From assembly GCA_900557355.1 (NCBI GenBank), contig USSR01000439.1:1-6014 (forward strand): 6,014 nucleotides of DNA, read 5' to 3'. The translations under genes and the position numbers were made by a program. Positions 1 through 5,533 of this stretch are shown in pieces (position 1 is the stretch's first letter; every line of letters begins with the position of its first letter). The notes under the pieces are model-generated. The model searched no databases. It saw only the letters and a list, made by a program, of their open reading frames with translations, and was not told where the DNA came from. This stretch comes from an uncultured Bacteroides sp. (lineage in GTDB: Bacteria > Bacteroidota > Bacteroidia > Bacteroidales > Bacteroidaceae).

Positions 1-1053
1 GAACCGTGTCTCACCCCCTGCCGTATAATCGGTAGCCGACACAATCATATCGTTATCACCTGCTTTGCTCAAACGTTCCACATCTCCCCATAAGGATTCC
101 GCCAATTCACGGTTACGTGCGTCAATTAAACCGTCCGCCATTTGGAATTCCTTTCGGAATAATAAAGAAAACACGCAAAGATGGAACGATCTGCCTATGC
201 AATATTTAGCATATTTCACAAAATTCAGAAATTCCAAAGGCCCTGCATCCAAACGGTAATCGAATGTTCGGGTATCTTTTTGGAAAATCATATAGATGTT
301 ACTCGACACGATACGGTAACCATGCTCCACGGCATATTCCCGAGCCGCATTCTTACCAACTTCATGGTCAAACGGATCGTAATAGAATACATACTCGCCT
401 TTGATCAAAGGCGAGTCACCCGCAAGTTGCTTATTCCATTCTTCTACATCAAGCAGCATAGTCGGGTCGAGAACCACGGGCAGATTTGAATCAAAGAAAG
501 CCGCCGTTCCACTGTCTCTCACTGCCACAGCCTGATAGGTTTTCACTTCTCTTCGCACACGCTCGGCAAGATGTGCCGGTATGGTTTTCCGTCCGTTCGG
601 TCCCATGCTGGGAGCATAAGCGATCTTCTTTCCGTTCCGTACAAAATCGAGGTAATAATACCATTCAAACTCAAAGCATCCGGTATTCCAAATCTGGTCG
701 CCTCCGGCTATATAATAGTCGAAAGTGCCACATTCTTCATTGATTTTAGATGGGTCGCAACAATAGGGTGTCAGGCGCATATAGTCGTGCGCAAACGACT
801 TAAATTTGTCCACCTTTCGCTTCATCTGTTTATTGTATGGAAGCCAACAAAGTGATTCTATCCAACGTTTCACCGGATGACGGCTTACCAAAATCGGCAA
901 GCGATAGCCATCTACCTGCTTTTGCGGCTGGTAATTGATGATGCTGCAATCATATCCCATATCGCTTACCACCCGTTGCAAGGCATAAGCCAATAGGGCG
1001 GAACCGTAATTGGTCGCGGCATGAAAATCCACTATTCCTACTGTACCTTTCAT
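1..1053 (-). CDS. Polysaccharide pyruvyl transferase family protein (3' end cut by window edge)
   Basis: The reading frame is open for 351 codons from the ATG at 1053..1051 to the left edge, with no stop, so the C-terminus lies outside. Seen in the translation: an N-terminal strand and loop VGIVDFHAATNYGSALLAYA (about residues 5-24), YIAGGDQIWN (114-123), AYAPSMG (145-151), VAVRDSG (176-182), VLDPTMLL (194-201) and GRSFH (287-291). These match in order the conserved blocks of the polysaccharide pyruvyl transferase family (CsaB/WcaK type, PF04230), whose members are usually 350-400 residues, so little should be missing. Family members transfer pyruvate from phosphoenolpyruvate to a sugar to form a ketal, although many homologues in polysaccharide loci are untested and could do another modification. 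Its start overlaps the stop of the FrhB-family gene by one base (TAATG), which implies translational coupling and a shared role. The family call is firm; the exact substrate cannot be read. Confidence 0.92.
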   Translation of the reverse strand, partial: MKGTVGIVDFHAATNYGSALLAYALQRVVSDMGYDCSIINYQPQKQVDGYRLPILVSRHPVKRWIESLCWLPYNKQMKRKVDKFKSFAHDYMRLTPYCCDPSKINEECGTFDYYIAGGDQIWNTGCFEFEWYYYLDFVRNGKKIAYAPSMGPNGRKTIPAHLAERVRREVKTYQAVAVRDSGTAAFFDSNLPVVLDPTMLLDVEEWNKQLAGDSPLIKGEYVFYYDPFDHEVGKNAAREYAVEHGYRIVSSNIYMIFQKDTRTFDYRLDAGPLEFLNFVKYAKYCIGRSFHLCVFSLLFRKEFQMADGLIDARNRELAESLWGDVERLSKAGDNDMIVSATDYTAGGETRF

Positions 1054-2207
1054 TATTTTCTGATTATTTTTTTGATGCAATACTTCATTTTACTTTTCAG
1101 AATTCTGTCCATCCATGTGATGCGAAAGGCTGCTTCAAAAGAGCAATACCGGGCTAAGAACCTGAAGCAACGGGTTCGTCCCGTACGGCGAGTGGGCGCG
1201 TTGAGTTGCGCATTGCCCGCGATGGCATCTTCTACTGGTTGCCGATGGCTATGCACGTCTGCTTGCATCAACGCATAAAATGCCGTTCCTTTGTCCGTAT
1301 TCACCAAAACGACCGAAATGCCGTTATCGGCCTCACGATGTACTTTTTCATCTTTCAATCCCCAAAAGTCGCCGATAGATATATCCGATATGCGCTGCCG
1401 ATAGGCATAGCGGCATTGATAGCAACTGTTACGATAAGAATTTCCAAAAAAGAAAGCTGGATAATAGGAATTGGAATAATCTATTCCTCGTTCAAAGATG
1501 AAAGGCTTGCCATCTTTTTTAAAGCCTCGACATTCTAAACAAAAATCTCCTTTTGCATGATTACGAAAAGACAAATAAGTTACCTTGGTAGGCTCTATAT
1601 CACGTATGGCATGACGCAGAGATGCGTGCAAACTTTGCTGTGAGGGAACGCCATGGCATATCAAATCAACAGTCAACAAGTTGTCATATTCTTGCCTTAA
1701 ATAATTTTTTACGCCGGCTACTTGGCAGGGAGTCCCGATAAAGAGCACTGTCAGACCTTCAAGAACATCTTTCTTTAACGCTTGATAAAGGTCTCCCATC
1801 TCGCTTTGCACATATTTGGAGCCTTTCAGTTTCTCCACGTCCTTCATAGTGGCACAGCGCATATGTTTCACCTGAAGTCCATGGGCTGCGCATCCATATA
1901 CAACACCACCTTTACTGATGACGGATTTACTTATGGCGGTGGCCATCCCTCCACTGGTAGCAGACACATAATCCACCTCATTTTTCGTCCATGCGGCATA
2001 GCAATCCATAGGCAGATGCATCGGCGACGGATTCAACGATGGACATATCTTGTCACAAAGTCCGCAATCGACACACTTGTCTTCGTCAATTGTAGGTAAA
2101 ATCTCACCCAAGAATCCTTCGGTCACACCAATGGCATGTTTGGGACAAACATTCAAACATGCCAAACAGCCTGTACATTCTGGGGCAGCACACAAATGTT
2201 TCTTCAT
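1053..2207 (-). CDS. FrhB-family (coenzyme F420 hydrogenase/dehydrogenase beta subunit-like) iron-sulfur protein
   Basis: A complete 384-residue protein. The N-terminus carries two [4Fe-4S] ferredoxin motifs: Cys11, 14, 17, 21 followed by Pro, and Cys45, 48, 51, 55 followed by Pro. FrhB_N/FrhB_C hallmarks follow: SATSGG (82-87), a GGVVYGC strand (100-106), GTPCQV (158-163), DLICHGVPS (181-189), a Cys pair SCYQCRYAYR, and ISIGDFWGL. This is the usual architecture of the standalone FrhB-like proteins found in bacterial polysaccharide loci. True FrhB proteins move electrons between F420, flavin and Fe-S clusters. Bacteroidales are not known to make F420, so here it is more likely a flavin/Fe-S oxidoreductase acting on a sugar or on a pyruvyl group; that is inference. 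The start lies 4 nt after the TGA of the upstream glycosyltransferase, and the stop overlaps the pyruvyl transferase ATG, so all three genes look co-transcribed. The basic C-terminal tail, rich in Lys and Arg, may lie at the membrane surface. Confidence 0.93.
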   Translation of the reverse strand: MKKHLCAAPECTGCLACLNVCPKHAIGVTEGFLGEILPTIDEDKCVDCGLCDKICPSLNPSPMHLPMDCYAAWTKNEVDYVSATSGGMATAISKSVISKGGVVYGCAAHGLQVKHMRCATMKDVEKLKGSKYVQSEMGDLYQALKKDVLEGLTVLFIGTPCQVAGVKNYLRQEYDNLLTVDLICHGVPSQQSLHASLRHAIRDIEPTKVTYLSFRNHAKGDFCLECRGFKKDGKPFIFERGIDYSNSYYPAFFFGNSYRNSCYQCRYAYRQRISDISIGDFWGLKDEKVHREADNGISVVLVNTDKGTAFYALMQADVHSHRQPVEDAIAGNAQLNAPTRRTGRTRCFRFLARYCSFEAAFRITWMDRILKSKMKYCIKKIIRK

Positions 2208-2211
2208 CTTT

Positions 2212-3255
2212 TCAGCATTCTTTCACTTCAAAAGGTTTATTGTGTACCATGGCGGCAGTTTGCGCGAAAGCGCTTTTATACATCTTGCCGCTTTTACACA
2301 GATACACGGCTTCCGCATCCGCGATAAGCAGAAAGTCGAGGAATGTCTTCATATTGACGTCATCATCATTATCGTAATCAATATGCCCCACCTTACCGGG
2401 AATCACATATACATGAGACAAAGCGGCAGCTTGCGCTAAAAAAGTGGAACTGTCCGCCGTTACCAAGATTCTGTCATGCGAAGGTGCGGTTTTCGCTATT
2501 TGTGAAATGGCATGCAGGCATTTTTCAATCAGTGGCTGACGCTCGGCTACCGGAAGTGCCGCTCCCGTACAATCAGTAAAATCTCCCAATAAAGTGGTAA
2601 AACGAAATGAGATGGAAATATATTTCCCTCCTATCTGTTCCTTGTGGTAATCTATCAAATTCTGTAAACGAGGAGCTGGTTTGAACAACTTGCCGAATAG
2701 TTCTGCAAATCGGCTGTTGCCATATCGCATATTGGTATATACGTGCAACTGGGCATTTGTTTGTACTAAATGCTCATCCAGCCACTCGCCAAGCAGTTCC
2801 GGTAATCTTGGCTGTACCGTAGGTACTGCCAAGACAGGAGCTATGAGGCATTGTTTGACAGCTACCTCACAAGGATTATACGAAATATCCTCATCGGCAA
2901 TCTGCCAATCGTATTCGTTGGGTATCAGGTAGTTATGTAACCGGAACGGATGGCAGAAATTTATCTTGAATGGTTTGGAGTGGTCGCTACACCAGGCGTA
3001 AAGCGACACAATGCCTTTTAACCTGTCAGCCAGTCCGCCATGCCAAGTGTATCCGTTGGCCATATAAATGACAGTAGACCGCTTGTTTCCGCAGATTTTG
3101 TCCGTTGATTGGTAATGAATTTTCGTCAGTTTGCGCTCACCGCTACGTTGCCGTTTCAAGAAAAACTTCCATGCTCCGATAATTTCTATCTGGAGGTCAT
3201 ACCACTTCATTTTTACCGGATGAAGAAATCTGCTTTTGATATATGTTAATCCCAT
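2212..3255 (-). CDS. GT-B glycosyltransferase, fucosyltransferase-like
   Basis: A 347-residue protein with no signal peptide. It carries WHGGLADRLKGI (71-82), resembling the N-terminal G-G-L-x-x-R/Q donor or acceptor loop of fucosyltransferase-like GT-B enzymes. ISISFRFTTLLGDF (213-226) sits where the HxRRxD-type motif is expected but is divergent. ILVTADSS (263-270) matches the ATDD-like strand, and the C-terminal segment DFLLIADAEAVYL ... SAFAQTAAMV (about 307-340) resembles the end of peptide O-fucosyltransferase-like domains. It probably transfers a sugar, perhaps fucose from GDP-fucose, to the repeat unit at the cytoplasmic face; donor and linkage are unknown. The first 60 residues are basic with hydrophobic patches and may contact the membrane. 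The ATG overlaps the last 10 nt of the upstream glycosyltransferase in another frame; Met16 (codon at 3210..3208) is an alternative start, and neither has a clear Shine-Dalgarno. I did not recognise a specific gene; the superfamily call is moderate. Confidence 0.8.
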   Translation of the reverse strand: MGLTYIKSRFLHPVKMKWYDLQIEIIGAWKFFLKRQRSGERKLTKIHYQSTDKICGNKRSTVIYMANGYTWHGGLADRLKGIVSLYAWCSDHSKPFKINFCHPFRLHNYLIPNEYDWQIADEDISYNPCEVAVKQCLIAPVLAVPTVQPRLPELLGEWLDEHLVQTNAQLHVYTNMRYGNSRFAELFGKLFKPAPRLQNLIDYHKEQIGGKYISISFRFTTLLGDFTDCTGAALPVAERQPLIEKCLHAISQIAKTAPSHDRILVTADSSTFLAQAAALSHVYVIPGKVGHIDYDNDDDVNMKTFLDFLLIADAEAVYLCKSGKMYKSAFAQTAAMVHNKPFEVKEC

Positions 3256-4253
3256 AATGTTCTGTATTCTTTTACATCTTCTTCCGTGACACAGCCGAGT
3301 TTAAAGATATAAGTGTCTTTAAACTTGTTGGGCATACACAACACGGCGTTTGTGCCGCTCACAACTCCGGCGACAAGACAGTCACATTGTGAAACAATAT
3401 ACATGGAGCGATAATATTGCTTTGTGATTTCAAGGATGTCACGTTTCTCTTCTCTATTTATTTGCATCAACAGCTTGCCATGGTTGTCCCCGTATTTTTC
3501 CTGGGTATTGGGTATCAGTTTCTCGCCAAACTCTTTTTCGAACATCCGGTATATGCGTTCGTCTTCCGTAGCGCAATAAACCATGTTGCAGTTATGTTTC
3601 TTCATCATGCATCTTACTTGCTCGATTGCCATTTGTGGAGTGGGTTGTTTCTCAATTCCAATCAAAGGTGTGTCAAAATAGTCCGTTCCACGGCATATAC
3701 ATGCAACAATGTGGTTGTTTCCGTTAAAAGCATCAGGCATCCCTTTCAAAAAATACTCCTTTAATGTTTTTTGGGGCCGGATATATTCCGTTGTAACGGA
3801 TTTTAGTTTTTCTTTTGTGGCTTTGTCGGCAGATGAAACGTCCCATATCGTATATTTGCGATTAGGGAAAGGACTGTCTATGCTGAATTTTGCATGTTTT
3901 GAGCCGTACACGTCATTTAGCGTATACCCGCAGGGTTGCTCAAAAAAGTATTCCCATGGGTTTGTGCCATCGTTGCGCAAGTATGGATTCGGGAAATCCC
4001 TCCAATTGACAACTGGTGTCAGGCCATTGTCAAGTGCATATATTATATGTGCTCTTGTTTTGTTTACCATACTGAAGAAGCCTTCGTTTTTCATCGTAAT
4101 ACCGATTACATAGAAATACAGGTTCTTGTTTTTACCCCCCCCCCCCCCCCTTATATTGTATAATTGTCTGTACTTTAATGATTTAGCGGTATGTTTTATT
4201 CGGAAAGCCAATCGCCATACACGACCACCTGGTCCAAAAAGTCTAAGTTTCAT
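3246..4253 (-). CDS. Fucosyltransferase-like GT-B glycosyltransferase with in-frame G16 tract (probably phase-variable)
   Basis: A 335-residue protein in the present tract length. Family-like features are the segment EGFFSMVNKTRAHIIYALDN plus GLTPVVNW (57-84), HIVACICRGTDY (181-192) at the site of the HxRRxD/RGTD donor-binding motif, VYCATEDE (225-232) matching the ATDD strand, and a C-terminal VAGVVSGTNAV (294-304) loop. These fit the FUT8/NodZ/O-fucosyltransferase GT-B fold, which binds GDP-sugars; fucose transfer is inferred and the donor could differ. Residues 36-40 are five glycines encoded inside an uninterrupted run of 16 G, just before the first Rossmann strand (KNKNLYFYVI). Losing or gaining one G gives a stop within ten codons, so expression should switch ON/OFF. 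Met54 could restart translation downstream of the tract but would lose that strand. The start at 4253 has AAGGA four bases upstream and a probable promoter about 50 bp upstream. The stop overlaps the next glycosyltransferase by 10 nt. Confidence 0.88.
   Translation of the reverse strand: MKLRLFGPGGRVWRLAFRIKHTAKSLKYRQLYNIRGGGGGKNKNLYFYVIGITMKNEGFFSMVNKTRAHIIYALDNGLTPVVNWRDFPNPYLRNDGTNPWEYFFEQPCGYTLNDVYGSKHAKFSIDSPFPNRKYTIWDVSSADKATKEKLKSVTTEYIRPQKTLKEYFLKGMPDAFNGNNHIVACICRGTDYFDTPLIGIEKQPTPQMAIEQVRCMMKKHNCNMVYCATEDERIYRMFEKEFGEKLIPNTQEKYGDNHGKLLMQINREEKRDILEITKQYYRSMYIVSQCDCLVAGVVSGTNAVLCMPNKFKDTYIFKLGCVTEEDVKEYRTLWD
4135..4150 (-). repeat. G16 homopolymer (C16 on plus strand) inside a glycosyltransferase gene
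   Basis: There are sixteen consecutive C on the plus strand, read as G on the coding strand. It encodes the end of Arg35 and Gly36-Gly40. I followed the frames by hand: with 17 G a TAA comes straight after the tract (40-residue product); with 15 G the frame ends at ATG-TAA about nine codons later (about 48 residues). Lengths of 13, 16 or 19 keep the full frame. Runs of this length are established slipped-strand contingency loci in Campylobacter, Helicobacter and Neisseria. The count is also the part of this window most exposed to sequencing error. Confidence 0.95.
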
Positions 4254-4302
4254 GAATTCCTTGAATTTTAAATGTCCTTTTATAATTTAATCCGAAATGC
4301 TA

Positions 4303-4335
4303 CAAAGGTATGATGTGAACCTACCATTCTACAAT
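4303..4335 (-). promoter_or_regulatory. Bacteroides-type promoter upstream of the G-tract glycosyltransferase
   Basis: On the minus strand a -7 box TACCTTTG (4310..4303) matches the Bacteroides consensus TAnnTTTG in all six fixed positions. Twenty-one bases upstream is ATTG (4335..4332), a three-of-four match to the -33 TTTG. The spacing falls in the 19-21 range known for this group. Transcription would begin near 4296, leaving a 5' UTR of about 45 nt, AT-rich, before the ATG at 4253. This would give the phase-variable gene and the genes after it their own transcript, besides read-through from upstream. Confidence 0.6.
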
Positions 4336-4341
4336 CTGTAG
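4329..4341 (-). promoter_or_regulatory. Small dyad overlapping the -33 element (possible operator)
   Basis: CTACA-GAT-TGTAG is a perfect 5-bp inverted repeat with a 3-nt centre, and it covers the proposed -33 element. It could be a regulator half-site pair. It is short enough to occur by chance in a gap of this size, and it has no U-tract, so it is not a terminator. Low confidence. Confidence 0.2.
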
Positions 4342-4397
4342 TATACACCCGATCTTCTTCGGCAAGTTAAGTGAGCGTAGGTTGCAGTGTACTGGTG

Positions 4398-5279
4398 TCA
4401 TATACCTAAACCAGAAGGTTCGCGTCTCAATATTCCGGCTTTTATCAAGAGTTTCTTGATCCTGCGGTAGATACCATAATGTCCTAAGCATAATTGCCAT
4501 AGGCGATAGCGTTGGAAATATGTCTTCTTGTATTCTGCTGCATCGGCTCGCCGGAACGACAGCACCACTACGGGATAATCGCTCCGCCGCTCGTCTTTCC
4601 CCAAGGGTTGCCAGAAATAGCTGCGCAGACCGTAGTCCGACGGGTCGCGATAGGGGCGTATGCCGTGTTTGCGAACAACGATGTCAAGTAACGACTGATC
4701 GTCACGATGCACTTTAAAAATCGGGTCATTAGGTATTGTCTCATCAAAACGTTCACATGCAATGTACTTTTCCACTATACATAAGTTAAGCCATTCTTGA
4801 ATCAAGGCGACGGTTTTGGTATTCTTTTTCATAAAGATGAATCCACTTAACACCTGCGGCAAATCGGGATTCTCCACATAAAGCCACCTAATGACTTCCG
4901 CTTTTGTGTACTCTCGTGTGGTAGCCCAAAGCAGTTGGAACACCATAAAGTCTTCACCATCTGTTATTGCATGGTCTGTCAACTTATGTACATCGTCTAT
5001 AATCTCTGCACCGCAGTCACAATAAAACAGCCAATCACCGTCTTTGATATTGTCAAGTGCCTTTAAAATGATATAAGGCTTCCAAGAATGCATGCCTGCT
5101 CCGAATTTGTATTTAAACAAATCAGGATGAGCTTCAATGAATTCGGGGATGCTTGCTGAACCATATTCAAACACTTCATCCACTTTTCCAAATTTTTTGA
5201 GTGAATCGGTATTTACTTTGCGACGGAATTCGTATGCTGGATCAGCGTAGTTTACTGCGTATAATTTGTAGCTATTCAT
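4398..5279 (-). CDS. Capsular polysaccharide-type glycosyltransferase (GT-A-like)
   Basis: A 293-residue soluble protein. It begins with a short strand KLYAVNYADP, then GMHSWKPYIILKAL (62-75), DGDWLFYCDCGAEI (80-93), where YCDCG sits at the position of the DxD/DAG metal and nucleotide-sugar motif, LSGFIFMKKN (144-153), and HRDDQSLLDIV (191-201). The order WKPYxIxxAL, YxDxGxE, HRxDQS is typical of a family of glycosyltransferases in Bacteroides and other capsule loci; the sugar donor is not established for this one. It probably acts in the cytoplasm on the undecaprenyl-linked repeat unit. The basic tail (RRIKKLLIKAGILRR) may bind the membrane. The ATG shares four bases (ATGA) with the stop of the acyltransferase remnant, the coupling expected in an intact operon, so this junction looks old. 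A 144-bp gap follows before the next gene, the longest non-coding stretch in the window. Confidence 0.85.
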   Translation of the reverse strand: MNSYKLYAVNYADPAYEFRRKVNTDSLKKFGKVDEVFEYGSASIPEFIEAHPDLFKYKFGAGMHSWKPYIILKALDNIKDGDWLFYCDCGAEIIDDVHKLTDHAITDGEDFMVFQLLWATTREYTKAEVIRWLYVENPDLPQVLSGFIFMKKNTKTVALIQEWLNLCIVEKYIACERFDETIPNDPIFKVHRDDQSLLDIVVRKHGIRPYRDPSDYGLRSYFWQPLGKDERRSDYPVVVLSFRRADAAEYKKTYFQRYRLWQLCLGHYGIYRRIKKLLIKAGILRREPSGLGI

Positions 5280-5533
5280 TCGTTGATTTTTTTACTTTTT
5301 GTAAACAGAAAAGTTCCTTCTTTGATACTATATGATAGTAGTGTGATAATAAACACAATGATTGCTCCACAATAGTCATAAATTGGGTTTATGAATGTAT
5401 TGTCTTTTATCAATCGTGTGATGAAAAATATTACTGACACGTGCATAATGTAGATTAATAGAGTGTAATCTTGACCTATTTTTGAATAAAACATAGGTGA
5501 CTCTTTATCATCGACAAGATGGAGAGAGAAGTT
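5276..5533 (-). pseudogene. C-terminal remnant of a membrane acyltransferase (acyltransferase 3 family)
   Basis: From Met at 5494 this frame encodes 72 residues, and plausible sequence (SNFSLHLVDDKESP) continues in frame upstream to about 5533. The segment SKIGQDYTLLIYIMHVSVIF has the G-x-x-x-S/T-L-x-I-Y-x-x-H pattern of the end of acyltransferase 3 family O-acyltransferases, followed by a second membrane segment (YDYCGAIIVFIITLLSYSI, residues 39-57) and a charged tail. A full family member has about 330-400 residues and some ten membrane spans; only the last two are present. The 5' part is missing, and upstream DNA in this frame becomes unlike protein. Composition is very AT-rich (33 G+C in 5281..5400 by hand count). 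It could still be translated as a small two-span membrane protein coupled to its neighbours. The family call rests on a short motif, so it is moderate. Confidence 0.6.

Noticed and set aside
1206..1538. Plus-strand open frames (for example 1206..1538, 2050..2439, 3709..4113) as antisense genes
   Set aside because: They lie opposite well-supported minus-strand genes, have no family motifs and no promoter or ribosome site, and read like shadow frames.
4135..4150. Five-glycine stretch as the GG-x-G-N nucleotide-sugar loop
   Set aside because: It comes before, not after, the first Rossmann strand and is pure homopolymer, so it looks like a slippage tract and not a conserved binding loop.
4353..4366. 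CCGA-AGAAGA-TCGG hairpin after the 293-residue glycosyltransferase as a terminator
   Set aside because: The stem is only 4 bp and no T-run follows it.
4318..4383. Inverted repeat AACCTAC (4318..4324) and GTAGGTT (4377..4383) flanking the -33 element, as an invertible promoter
   Set aside because: The arms are only 7 bp, about what chance gives in a 144-bp gap. Known Bacteroides invertible promoters have longer arms that flank the whole promoter; here the -7 box lies outside.
4568..4762. Minus-strand 64-residue frame inside the 293-residue glycosyltransferase
   Set aside because: It lies wholly inside a gene with clear motifs, in a different frame on the same strand, and shows no recognisable domain.
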